A stretch of DNA of 64,000 nt from the NCBI GenBank assembly GCA_027943335.1, contig BSBK01001534.1, positions 1,233,001 to 1,297,000 on the forward strand, written 5' to 3'. Positions 12,025-23,432 of the stretch are shown here, in pieces. The notes below the pieces were generated by a model. The model had not been told where the DNA came from, searched no databases, and saw only the letters and a program-made list of their open reading frames with translations. Both the position numbers and the translations under genes were made by a program. Position 1 is the first letter of the stretch. Every line of letters starts with the position of its first letter. The stretch is from Chamaecyparis obtusa (Eukaryota; Streptophyta; Pinopsida; Cupressales; Cupressaceae).

Positions 12025-15000
12025 TGTTAGTCCATTTTCCAGTCATTGCAAAATCTTAGGAAAATGGCCTTTTCCCTGCAAGCTTTGTTATGTTGTCTTG
12101 CCGTGCCTGCAATCACAATCTTGACTTGTGATGAGAATCCACTTGGTTTTATGATGTGCACCCTTAGCCCTATGTTGTTCATATGTCACCTTGCTTCAGC
12201 CCAAGTCACGTCTGCTAATTCGCAAGACCCAGGAAATTTTTCAAGTTTTGAGGTCTGCGGGAAACATTTTTAAAATTTGCCACAGTGTCAAAAACTCGTG
12301 ATGTTTTCGGCTTCCCTACTATCTTTTGGTCTGTCGATATTCCTGTGTGTTTTTGATCTTTTTCTGAAAACCCTCATTGTTTTCGACCCCTGCCTTCCAA
12401 CTTTGTGCACTTGTCTTTTGGTGTCGAAAACTTTGTGTGTTTTTGACCTCGGTCTTAACTGCGCAAGTCTAACTGGATGGTGGGTCCAGACTCTTCCTGA
12501 TTGGTTATTGCATGGCCGCATGTCAGACTTTTCTGACATGCGATCATGCGACCGCTTGCCACCTAGCTGTGTGGGTCCCATTTCTATTTAGCTACCTCAC
12601 GGTCTACTTTGTCTTAAGTGCGCAAGTGTGACGATGTGGGGCTAGTTTCTTCAAAGTGGCAGAGGGAGGAGATCAATGGTTGGCGTGTGATCACATGGAA
12701 TATTCTTTCTCCATGCGAGCATGCACCTCCCATTGATTTTGTTTGTTCTAAGTGTCTCTTCGGTGAAGTGGGCCCGGTGTCAGAGGAGAGGTAGGGGGTA
12801 TGTTCTTATAGGCTGTGGCATGGCCGCATGTCAGACTTTTCTGACATGCGATCATGCGATTGCTTGCCATCTATCCACATGGGTCCCAGTCTTCTACGGT
12901 GTTCAGTTTCTTGGCGGTTAAGTTTTCATTCCGTGACCTGGCAACCAATGGTTATCTCCTTGTCGCTTGATTCTGGTGGTTAAGTGGCTAACATCTGGTG
13001 ACTTGGCTGGCGGTTAAGTTTTCCTTAGTCATGCAGCCGTGTGATGGTGGGCCCAGATTTTCAAAGCTTTTTGCAGGTGGGGTCTCTTCGGCGGTGACTG
13101 CGCTAGTGGTTATGTGGTGGCTTATGATTGGCTATTACATGATTGCATAGCCCAATTTTTGGCTATGCAATCATGCGATCGCATGCCAGGTGTCCCTGGG
13201 GCTCGGTAGTAGGTGATGGGGCATCTTTCAGATGCTAAGTGGCAGTGTTCTATTGGCCGGTGAGTGACAGATGTGGCAGTCTCATGGCCTTGTCGCATGA
13301 TCACAAGGACCATTTCCATGGCATGAAATCATGCGACAAACTCCTTGTTGTTGACTCCATGCGGTGGTGGTTACAATGATGGTTAATGTTCGCTAGTTGT
13401 CTCATGTTCGCATGGCCCATTTCTGGGCTATGCAATCATGCAACAGGGTGCCACATGTGCTGGGGCCCATCTGTATTTGTTTGGTGGTCCCGTTGGTAGG
13501 TGGTGTCATGGTGATCTCTAGTTGGTCCGACCTGGTAGGATATTAAGGTTTGAACATGGGCCCAGGATAGGGTATCTCGGTGGTGACATGGTAGTCGATA
13601 GGGTGCATGGTAGCAGCTTGTCGCATGTTCGCGTGAGCTAGTTTTCTAGCTTGCAAACATGCGACAAACTCTTTTGTGGCAAGCGGCAGTGTCGATGGTA
13701 ATGGGAAATGGCGTGTCACATGTTTGCATAGCCCATTTCTGGGCTATGCAATCATGCGACAATTGTTTGGCATCGCCATTGCGGAGTTAGCCCCCGAGGT
13801 GTTTGGATGGTTAAAAGTGCAAGCCCACGAGTGCATTGTGACCATTTGCCTTCATTTTTGAATCTCTATGAACATTTCCAGTGATTGAAAAGGATTGAAA
13901 TTGATGACAGAAAGGACCAGAGTTGGTAAACTGATTTTCTCCACCGCTCCAGTGTGGTCCAGGGTGCTTGACAGTTGATTGCAGAAGGTTTTGTACCATG
14001 AGGAATGATTACAATCTTGGCTCAAGAAGTGTTTGCAGCAGGTTTATTAGACTGTTTGAGCTTGCATGCTGTGGCATGACCCCTATCATGTCTGTGTTAA
14101 TTCCTCGGAGGGGTTAGGTGATTTTGAATTTTTGAGTTGGAAGTGATCATTATGCTTGCTTTGTAACCCTGGTATAAAGGGATTTTTGTGATCATTTTTG
14201 AGGGCATTGGGAGATAGGTATTCAAACTTTTGGGTTGTGAGTTCTCTTCTCAGTTTGAATTGTAACAACTTGTCTGGATTTTATTTTTGACTATTGAAAG
14301 AAAGTTGTAGGTCTAAGCTACAATTTGCAAGTAGGGTTCCTTTGGATTGACTGTACACACTTGAGGATTCTTCATACTCAATGCAGGCACATGATTCTCA
14401 TCTCTCCCTTGTGTCAATGTAGATGAATTGTGATATTTCCAGTTCACTGCATAACAATTTATGTATAGGTTTTCATTCTTGAACTCTAATCCAGGATTAG
14501 ATTAAATGATGCTTTAGATGGGACCTAAATTTATCTCTTGTTTATGTAGGGATATTTTGTAAGTAGTAGAGGAGATTGTAAATGTGTTTGTGGCTTTGAA
14601 TCTCAGGTATATTTCTGGTGTGTGTGTGTGGTCTGTCTAAGAAAACTTTCCCAATGGATGAGGCACTGGCCTAGATAAGTACTTCTTTGTTGACATGTCC
14701 TGATAGGTTGTTATGATTCAAAAACATAAATTAAGAACCATTCCTTAAGTTTTTAGAATTTGGTTGTGTAAGGTTCCTACCCATAGCAATGGAGAGTCAA
14801 TGAGTGTGTGGTTAACATTCAGTACTTTCTTGCTATCCATTTATCTATTATTCAAACCCAGTCTTTGGTGTGTGAAGTATAGTTTATACTGGGTTAGGTG
14901 CACCCACCTTGGTTTTGCAGAGCCAGAAGCAGAAGAGGGCAATCTTGTCCCTAGAGTTGGTCCAGTTATCCTAAGACCTCATTACATTTTGGAGCTAACC

Positions 15001-15069
15001 ACCCCTAAAATCTATCTGAGGGTATACTGGCAGCCTATTAGAGCATAAGCATCATTTTGGACACCAATA
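12025..15069 (+). repeat. GYP-1 3' LTR
   Basis: Direct repeat of 1938-4998, with the same hairpin cluster and a TATA box at 14173. It ends CCAATA directly before the GCATG duplication; the expected AACA end has become AATA, consistent with a C-to-T change. No clear polypurine tract precedes it: the bases just before 12025 are mixed. Confidence 0.88.
12500..13770. repeat. Hairpin cluster in the GYP-1 3' LTR
   Basis: Second copy of the U3 hairpin cluster. The best-preserved stems are 13618-13641 with 13646-13667, and 13714-13735 with 13740-13761 (about 20 of 22 pair). The arrangement is the same as in the 5' LTR, so the cluster predates this insertion. Confidence 0.8.
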
Positions 15070-15510
15070 GCATGAACGAGAAGAAATGACACTCTGGACA
15101 TGGAGACGCCTCTGCAACAATATAAGGAAGCAAAAAAAAAATGATTCTCATTTATGCAATTTATTTGATAATGACTGATGTTTATTTACACATATTTGAG
15201 CTTAGTTCCATGTTTAGACACCAAGTTTCCTTTTATAGACTTTTGTAATGTTGGAGGGGTTTTCACTAAATTTTAGGGGATTTCATATTTTGGGAGAAAT
15301 TAGTATTAGAATGTTCAATGGGTTCTTTTCTAAAACACAATACTTAAATCATCATCTTGTCTAGAATGGTTAATCAATTGTTTAAGGTAGATTAGTTGTG
15401 ATGATGAGATGTGCCATTTAGATGTTAACTATGATAGTCTCTTGGTTTCAGGCAATGTAGAAGGAGACACCTAGTTCAATATGCAATCTCAATTCATATA
15501 AATAGGATAT

Positions 15511-15653
15511 CAGGTGGAGCTGAAAAACACAACATGGTTGCATTTTTGATAGAGGTCTTTAATTGAGTATTTTAAGCTATAGACCATCATGAACATTTTA
15601 ATTTTGACCTATTAAAAAAATGCAAACGTGTTGTGTTTTTTCAACTCCACCTG
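15511..15653. repeat. Short inverted repeat (MITE-like)
   Basis: CAGGTGGAGCTGAAAAACAC at 15511 pairs with the reverse complement ending CTCCACCTG at 15653. Arms of about 38 bases flank a loop of about 70. The right arm and the sequence after it recur as a direct repeat at 15960-16080. Confidence 0.65.
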
Positions 15654-16137
15654 CTATCTGTGCATATTCTTCTTGTGTTGCATGCACATTCTCAATTCAG
15701 AGTGTGAAAAATCTTATTTTCGATGTGAGGGAGAGAAGCCATACACATAAGTGATGGAGTTTAGGGGAGATGAAGGAATACCAAACATTGAATTTAGAAT
15801 TTTTCATTAGAGAAATTGCAGTGGAGGTCTGATCAATAGAGAAGATAGTAATGACCGCAGGAGAATGAATAGTGGTTACAATTTTAGTGGGGAAGATAGT
15901 GGAGGCCATCCATGAAGAAAATTGCTGATAGAGATGGTGTACAAGAAAAAAAGGAGAAAAAAATGTAAACGTGCTGGGTCTTCTCAGCTCCACCTGCTAT
16001 CCGTGCATATTCTTCTTGTGTTGCACACACATTCTCAATTCAGAGTGGGAAAATCTTATTTTTGATGTGAGTGAGAGAAGCCAAACACAAAGAACATGCA
16101 AATAAACATGAAAACTACAAAACATAAATGTAGGTAT

Positions 16138-16438
16138 CACAACAGCTGAGAAACATAAATGTAGGCATCATGGTCCCAATTGTTTGGAGACACAACATAA
16201 TTGAATTCTATACCTAGAAAATGCAACATAGCCACTACTCTTGTAGTTCTAAGTTAACATTGTTGGATCCAAAAACCATATATAGATTCCTTATGTTTGG
16301 TTTTTGGATCTCAAAGTGTCAAATTGGAACTACAGGAGTAGTGGTTGTGTTGCATTGCCTGGGTATAGCAGTCAATTATGTTGTGTCTCCAAAAAATTGT
16401 GACCATGATGCCTACATTTATGGTTCTCAGCTGTTGTG
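16138..16438. repeat. Large palindromic foldback element
   Basis: The left arm starts CACAACAGCTGAG and the right arm ends CTCAGCTGTTGTG. Arms of about 130 bases each pair with scattered mismatches around a centre near 16285. The structure looks like a foldback MITE. No flanking duplication is certain. Confidence 0.8.
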
Positions 16439-16442
16439 TCTC

Positions 16443-16547
16443 GGGACCCCTTATGACCCTTTATGACCCTTTACGACCCCTAAGAATACACATTTTAGAG
16501 GTCTTAAAGTATCGTAAAGGATCATAAAAGGATCTTAGGAGGGCCCA
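16443..16547. repeat. Second hairpin with short internal repeats
   Basis: The left arm contains three steps of CCCTTTATGA or CCCTTTACGA type. The right arm is the approximate reverse complement (TCGTAAAGGATCATAAAAGG). It abuts the 16138-16438 palindrome. Confidence 0.6.
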
Positions 16548-17570
16548 GATGAGCTTCCACCTTCATGTGATTGGCCCTGTTAAGTAGAGAATGTTAAACT
16601 ATTATCGAAACAAAGAGAAGCTCAATAATTTAAGATCTCAATCAATGTACGACAAATATATATTTCTTTAAAAAAAAAAGTGTGAGTCATCGCAATTATG
16701 ATGGAAACCAAAGAATAATCGATGACAAAACTAAAAGCGATGACTATCTATCAGAAACATCAATCACTTCAAGGAGAAATGATCACTTTAGCTCACCTCA
16801 ATAAGTCTTGACCCAAGATCAAGTCATATCAATTCATCTCAATGGCTACCAAGAACCAAGTCGCAAAGAAACACCACAGACTGCACTGCAAACCCACTGT
16901 GAAGAGGCATCCAATGTCTCATGAGTCACATCAAACAACCCACTTTCTGTAATCCAAGTCTCTCAACTTGGTTCACCTAGAAGAAGTCTTCTCCCAAGTC
17001 ATCACAGACACCATAGTGATCTACAAATCCAAGTCTCTAGACTCGACTTAATAATGTACCAGCCGCTACCGAATCTACTGTAAAGTCATCTCCAAATGAA
17101 AACCAAATCTAAAAGAACACCAATCGAGTCAAACTCGATCGACAAATATATATATTTTTTTAAAAATTGTTATTTCTGTTGTAATTACGACGGCCTCTGA
17201 GAAGCGATGACAATCTATCAAAATTTTTTGATGGATAACCGTTGCACCAATAGCATTTTCATCGGTATACAATTTTCCAATGATAGATAGGCATCAAAAG
17301 ATTATGACGGTTACTCATCGTAGGTACAACATTTCCATCGGTAACTAACTACGTCCAATGGATATCCATCGAATGTGGGATGACTACAAGTAGACCTGAC
17401 AAGTATATTCGCTGTGTTGAAACCTCATTTTGCAACAACTATAGATGTCGCATGTAAGATGCCTATCGTAACCGTCAGTGTTTCCAACTGCAAAAATGTG
17501 AGGCCGTATGGTGTCACTTAATTGATGGTATACTATTTGAATTTAGACAATCAGCCATCGGAAAAAAGTC

Positions 17571-17585
17571 TCAAATGTACTAGTG
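17571..17585 (+). repeat. Right terminal inverted repeat of CACTA-1
   Basis: TCAAATGTACTAGTG is the exact reverse complement of the left terminus at 55301-55315. CACTA elements begin CACTA and end TAGTG. Confidence 0.75.
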
Positions 17586-17997
17586 TTTATATAATCATTG
17601 GAAACAAACAACGAATGGCAGAACAATAAAAAAGGACATAGAGAACTAATTTTGATCCTAAATAAAAATTATGGTGGAATCAAGTACATTAGGTAATTGA
17701 AACACACTAATTATGTAGGTGGTGTCAAGAGTCCTATGACAATAAAATTTCCCCATTTTTTAAAAATAAGGTTAATTTTTTATTTGTTTAATTTTATATT
17801 GAAAATCATAACGAAGTCATAAAAAACAAAAAATTTCATGAGTTTATCAAAATATGTCCAACGTATCTACTTGAAATTCTAAAAATGTTTCAGTATCTAC
17901 AACAGCCCTCTATTAACTACATTTACTCATATGGTCCCAATAGAGTAGTGCACAAACTACACAAAGAAGGCATCACAGAAACATTATTTATGCTTTT

Positions 17998-18406
17998 TCC
18001 ATTGAAGAAATCTTGGTGGCACTAGCTGCCTCTTGAGCCTTGCACAGGTTGCACTCATTTCCTACATTAGGTATAGATGCAGATGGAGTAGATGTAAATG
18101 TGGTTTCATCGACCCACCAAAAGTATTGACATCCACTATTTCTCTATAATACCAAATCTACATCATTTCTTCCTAAAATGATTAGTTGTCACATTATTTT
18201 AAACATAAAATATAATTACATATCTAGACCTTTTTCCTATTTGGGCAACCCAAAAATTGATGCCCAAGATTACTTGTTGTGCGTGACATCTTCAACATGC
18301 ATGGGAAAACACCACATTGACACATAGACACATTGACCGAAGTCATCGACACTATATCAATGACCCATACTGTTGGATCACATGATGGTGGAGGAATGCA
18401 GAGCAT
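17998..18406 (-). CDS. Small GRF-type zinc-finger protein, two exons (18230-18406 and 17998-18143)
   Basis: The - strand ATG at 18404-18406 opens a 59-codon exon ending at 18230 with a GT donor. After an 86-base intron with an AG acceptor, a 48-codon exon runs in the same phase to TAA 17998-18000, giving 107 residues. Across the splice lies a GRF zinc finger: CQCG (29-32), T-T-S-N-L-G-H-Q-F, GCPNR, then GCQYFWWVDE. This fits C-x-C-G...T...N-x-G-x-x-F-x-x-C-P...G-C-x-F-W-x-D. GRF fingers bind single-stranded nucleic acid in characterised proteins; small plant copies are often found near transposons and their role is unknown. No internal stop or frameshift is seen. The donor context (AAG|GTCTAG) is weak. 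The spliced model is my inference. Confidence 0.6.
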
Positions 18407-19757
18407 TCTTGAAATGTCACACTATCTTTGTCATACCAAAATATAGGACATAATATCTTTTGTTTTGAGTTGAATTATACCATGAGATTTGAGAAGTGGC
18501 AACCTTAGATATCAACCAACATAAAACATCAATTGTAGGAAATAGTAATGAAGAGATGATGGAAGGATGACTAGGGTGTGAATCCAGTGTGCTCCTAGTT
18601 GATCTAGAACCTACAAGAAGGAAATAAATGGGGTTAGATGCAAGGGATCTAATTAATGTATGATATCCTATTACATATCCTCATCTACAATCATGCATGT
18701 ACATAATCAAGCCATACTGTGGATGCATCATCCAAATAAAGCAACAACAACATCAAATGTTGGTGTTTCATTTGATGTTTCTATGGCATCATTTCCAAAT
18801 GAGGCATCCACAACAATAACTTAGAACATGTCATAAGGTCATGGTGTTCCAATACAAGGTGATGTAGTCATAATCAAACATGCATTTTTATTATCTGCTT
18901 GTTGTGATGACCTAGGGCATCAATGATTAACTATTACTTATTTTCAATTCATCACATGATTGAGCTAGGGTATCAATGATTAACTATGATTAACCAAATC
19001 AAATCAAGAAATGATATATACAGAAGGAAGAAACAGTCACAAGACCGTGATCTTGAGCAATCAAGTACACTATATAATGATCAATGGGCTGACTGTACCC
19101 TGTGAGTATATTCACAATTTGTAGAGAATATTTTTGTTTATTGAATGAATACCATTTGAAAATGGTTCTATACATACACCAACTCCACATCCCCCCTCCA
19201 ATCACATGGATCAACACTAATAAAGACTTCTAACCAACTAAAGACCGACTGCAACCATTAACTAACTGTCTAATTGTCCCCCAAATAGTAAGCATGCCAT
19301 CAAATGATCATGCAATTAGTAAATCCATAATGCTCTAGCTTCATGAGATCCAATAGTAAAAAAATTTGCAAGGATCCAACAATAATGCCCTAGTGTTAAA
19401 CACAGGTCATCAAAGGTCCAAACAAGTAAAATACAACAATGAGAATTATAATGTTGTGTCAATAACCAAATCAAATCAAGCAATGATATATACAGAAAGA
19501 AGAAATAGTCACAGGCCCGTGGCCTTGAGAAATAAAGTACAATATATAATCATCAATGGAAGAAAATAATGATTCCCTAGCCTGATAGTCAATCATGTGA
19601 TAAATTGAAAACAAGTAGCAATTAATCATTAATGCCCTAGATCATCACAATGCACAAGCAGATAATACAAATGCAAGGATCTAGCAATAATGCCCTAGTG
19701 TTAAACACTAAAATAAATGTTTGGACATGTAAATAACACCCAAGCCAATGATATTAC
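18407..19757. repeat. Diverged tandem repeats with a probable solo-LTR-like insertion, left of GYP-2
   Basis: No gene seen. A unit of about 300 bases recurs, with landmarks CAATAATGCCCTAGTGTTAAA (19379 and 19686) and ATGATATATACAG (near 19010 and 19485). One copy is interrupted near 19083 by about 200 bases reading GGGCTGACTGTACCC, with CAATAAAC on the - strand, resembling an LTR. The same material occurs right of GYP-2 at 40435-41130, so GYP-2 landed in an existing array. Confidence 0.55.
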
Positions 19758-21002
19758 TATGTGTGTGAATTTTTTACCTAGCTGTAGAAACAACACTTTA
19801 GTAAAACATTAGAGGTTAGCTAAAATCAAAATCGTGCAGTGAAATGGAAACTAATCTAACTAGGCGATTTATTTCCTTCTAGTAGGTGTGAGTATGATAT
19901 TCTTAGATTGGACTGAGATTAGTGACCTTGATGACACATAAATGAAGGATTTCAATGCAAAATCTAGATATGAGATGAATGCAGATTAATCTATATTTTT
20001 GGATTTTGTATGCAATAAGATGAAATAAATTGATATGAATCTATTCTATATGAAAAAATGATATGACATGCAATTAATCTAATAATGATATGCTAAATGA
20101 TATGAATGCTCAAAAATAATGAAAATCTCACAACAGCTTTGATTCGCAAAGATTGATTCTTCGATCACCAATTCGCTAGCGTGAGGATGCAATTCGTGGA
20201 TGGATCCAAATGAAGAGCTGAGGCCTTAATTTATAGAAATCTAGGACTTTGGAGGTGCATGGAAAAAGCCATAAATCACTCTTGATAAACTCAGGTTGAT
20301 TTTTAAGTTATCAACAATTTAGAGATAGATTAACTCACAAAATCATGCAAATCAACTTTTTAATTTAAATGAGAAGTTGAGATCAGCTTTCAACTCAAAA
20401 GAGAGTTGAGTTTATTTTTAAAACAACTTGAATTGATTTTCTGATTTAAAGTTTAACTTCTTTTTGGATGTGCATAATTAATTATGAATTAATTAAATAA
20501 ATAAAGTGATTTATCCTCAACTTAACTGATTTTAAAAAATAAAAAAATTGATTTATGGGTTAATCAATTATTAAATCAAACTTTTATTCAAAAACTATAT
20601 TATTAAATTTGACAATTAACTTTAATTAATTAAATAAGAATTTAATCAATTAGTCATAGGATAAATGATTTATTGTCAGAATTAAATAATATAATTAGGA
20701 ATAAATATAATTAAATATAATTAAATAATTAAGTGGCAGTATTAAATCTAATTAATTAAATATTCAAAATATTCAATTAATCAAACTTTAGGATAAATAG
20801 GATTTATTGCCAAATAATCATTAAATTAAAGATAATTAGGATAAATAGGAATAAAGAATATTCTTCGATGCAGAATTTAGGATAATCAATTAAGATTCGA
20901 TAATGTGCCGATGTGCCTTAGGTTAGGACTTTGATGTCAATTTTGTTCTATGTGTCAATATAGGAGGGTAATGAACCTATAGCCCATTTTTGGGGTATTA
21001 CA
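19758..21002 (-). repeat. GYP-2 3' LTR (left copy)
   Basis: Direct repeat of 39157-40393. On the - strand it starts TGTAATACCCC and ends in a CACACA run. The outermost dinucleotide has decayed: TATGTG here against TGTGTG in the other copy. A putative - strand TATA box (TATAAAT) is at 20229-20235. The body is very AT-rich. Confidence 0.92.
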
Positions 21003-21015
21003 TTTTCCTCTTTGA
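21003..21015 (-). promoter_or_regulatory. GYP-2 polypurine tract
   Basis: On the - strand CAAAGAGGAAAA directly abuts the 3' LTR, the position of the primer for second-strand synthesis. GYP-3 has a near-identical tract at 42154. Confidence 0.75.
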
Positions 21016-23432
21016 ATTATTGTGCAAAGCGCAGTGGTTCAAAGACAGTCTGTGTATGATGTTGAAATTGATGTTTGAAATTGAAATTGATATGAGACAT
21101 AAACTATGATATGAGATAGAAACTGATTGAAAGATTCGAAGATATTAGGTCCTGAATGACCAAAGATAATGTTAACTATAACAACAATGAACCGATGATT
21201 GTGAAGAAGTGTCAAAATGCCTGATTCTGAACCTTATGATTGTGAAGAAGTGAGTGACCGATTCCAGACCTGATTGTTGATAAGAATCTTATTGGTATCA
21301 CATCTGAACCCTTCAGTTAGGAAGAACCAAGGAAATATGACTAATGAACCGATGGTTACGAAAAACTGATACAATTTACAATATTAAGAGAATACCAGAT
21401 TGATATGGATCTCGATGAATCTGATATGCCCCAAGCGATGATTGATTTTCTCCAAGCGATGAGGTCTTTTTGATGAATCAACAACTAGATGTGGTTGTTG
21501 TCTTGATTACTGAGGAAAGATTTGATTTCAAATTAGATTACAGACTTTGAATGATGTGCAATGCCATGCCCTCTTTGGGATGAAAATTAAAATCTGACAA
21601 GAAAAGTTAGCATGTTTTAGAAGCATGTTAATTTATTTGAGAAATGGTTATTCACGTTTGAGAATGTGTTCTGCATCGTTTAGAGGTCCTAAAGACCAAG
21701 TTTGACTAGGTAAATCATGAGTTCACCATAGTTGACCAAGTTGAAATTTTGATAGTTTGATGTAAGATAATCAGTTAAGTTGAATCCTAGATATCTGTGA
21801 TGATTGAAGGTTGATTATGCAAGTAGTGAATAATATAAACGATCTCAGATTTCAATTTTGATCCCGAAAAAGGATTCTACTTGCTGTTTTGTTGGAGGAA
21901 CCTTCATGTGAGATTCAACTCTTATGATATGTTTTTAACATTTTTGAAGATTCGTTTAAGCATTTAAGTTTAATTCAATAATTTGTGAGATCATGCAATC
22001 ATACAGAATGCAAAGAGATATGCAAAATGAATGCAAACCTAAGACCTAGGACCTAGTCACTAATTCTGTGTCGGTCATTCTCATCATTGAATTGTTTAGA
22101 TAACTGGATAAATCAATACAATGCTCACTAGTTAGGAAACTATAGACATATGAATATTGATTTGTATGCGCAAGAATCAATACAATGCCCACAAGTTAGA
22201 CAATGATGGACATATGAATATTGATTTTATTTTCAGAATATCAAATTAGATATAAGCACCAAGGCACAAATGTTAGGATGACCTAAATATCATGTCCATT
22301 TTGATATAGCAATTTGTATAAGCATCAAAACATAAATTTCATGATGACTAGAATACACCTTGTGGTAAAAACACATCAAGCAGTCAAGAGATCCTTCTAA
22401 ATCCAGTGTGAATTACCTGTAGTGACCCTTTATCATTCACATCCTTAGGCAAGATCCCATTTTCATAGTAGGAGAAAGAATTCACTCAAAAATTCAATAG
22501 TTAGATCAAAATTCCTTGAATTTTCAAGGTATTAATGGTTGAGGTACGCATGGCCATCCAATATGAGATAGAGGATCTTACAGATGGACACCATTTCAAT
22601 CCAAAATTTCCAAAGTTGTTAGATTTTCACATACAAGCATAAAACAAAGAAAAGATTATGCCCCCAGTCATCACTCTCTAAATCCTATAAAGGACATCAT
22701 CGAAGAGCTTGTGGGAACAAAATATGAAAAAATCTCAATGCGAATCAGTAAGCATACAAGGAGATAAAAGCATGAAAAAGCATAGATTGTTTTCAGTTTG
22801 TGTTTGATGTTTGATTGCGTTGTTGTAGATGCAAAATCCTTTCTGGAGAGGAGACTGACTGACTAACTCAGATGAAGCTTCAAAGGACTCTAACTAGATA
22901 TGACACATCTGAGGTATACTAGAGACCCTAGGATATGACTTTGATTGCCCCCAAGTTTGGAACATTGATAGGATACAGACGCTTGAATTGATTGGGGTAC
23001 ATACCGACTTATTGAAAATAGGAATGTGGGAACCAGGAGATATGTAGAAACTAAAGAAAGACTGAAAGATGGGAAAGACCAAGATTGCACTGATAGATGG
23101 AGCATTTTGAAATAAGTGGCACCCATTTGCCAGGTTTTTACCATCTTGGCAAACATTCTATTTTTGCTACCAAGGTGCCTGTTTCCAGGTTTTCACCAAG
23201 GCCCTTTTTCTTTTTCTCATTTTTTTGTATTTTTTATTTTTCCAATTTTTTTGTACTTTTGAAATTTTCTACTTTTTTTGTGAATCATCAAGGTGCCTAT
23301 TTCTAGGTTTTCACCAAGATGTTCATTTTTTTAGGACTTTTTCCAATTTTAAAGTTTTTTTTTAAGATATTTTACGATAGACTGAATGCCTTAGGCATAG
23401 AATTTCTTTAGATGGAGAACATTGATTGGTTC
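21016..23432 (-). other. GYP-2 untranslated region between integrase and 3' LTR
   Basis: No coding region recognised. At 23155-23330 the phrase CAAGGTGCCT...GGTTTTCACCAAG occurs twice, separated by T-rich tracts. The same phrase with the same spacing style occurs after the GYP-3 integrase at 46945-47165. Unlike GYP-3, there is no plant-mobile-domain ORF. Confidence 0.6.

Larger units (their letters stand above)
1938..15069 (+). mobile_element. GYP-1: 13.1 kb Ty3/gypsy LTR retrotransposon, Tat-related, with RNase H placed before RT
   Basis: Two direct LTRs of about 3.05 kb bracket a 7.0 kb interior with gag, protease, RNase H, RT, a second degenerate RNase H and integrase, all on the + strand. 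The 5-base target duplication GCATG lies at 1933-1937 and 15070-15074. The host exon reads on in frame across the two flanks, which supports these exact borders. LTRs start TGTT; the 5' copy ends AACA and the 3' copy AATA. From 6299 to 11878 there is one reading frame broken only by TAG codons. RT and integrase motifs resemble the Tat lineage. The element is dead as read. Confidence 0.9.
15070..17570 (+). other. 3' part of CACTA-1: end of the split exon, foldback elements and subterminal repeats
   Basis: From 15075 the exon interrupted by GYP-1 continues in frame (TRRNDTLDME ... EAKKK) to a TGA near 15142. The rest is non-coding. It contains an inverted repeat 15511-15653, a direct repeat of about 120 bases (about 15610-15740 and 15960-16080), a long palindrome 16138-16438, a second hairpin 16443-16547 and a direct repeat (16650-16760 with 17141-17230). 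Within 17210-17570 the motif CCGATGG/CCATCGG recurs about eight times in degenerate form, as expected of CACTA subterminal transposase-binding repeats. Confidence 0.6.
1..17585 (+). mobile_element. CACTA-1: right part of a CACTA (En/Spm) DNA transposon, interrupted by GYP-1
   Basis: The right end is the 15-base terminus TCAAATGTACTAGTG at 17571-17585. Its reverse complement starts with CACTA and is identical to the left terminus at 55301-55315. Exons of a plant En/Spm-type transposase lie at 1-1937 on the same strand, where the second gene of such elements normally sits. The 15 kb between them is mostly the inserted retrotransposon GYP-1. The left end is outside the window. That the exons and the terminus belong to one element is inferred from order and orientation. 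The bases after the terminus are TTT; the matching target duplication cannot be checked here. Confidence 0.65.

Noticed and set aside
15058..15063. LTR end of GYP-1 placed at the last base shared exactly by both copies (ACA at 4992 and 15063)
   Set aside because: It leaves no target duplication. Moving the end six bases gives the GCATG duplication, pairing of TGTT with AACA, and continuity of the host exon.
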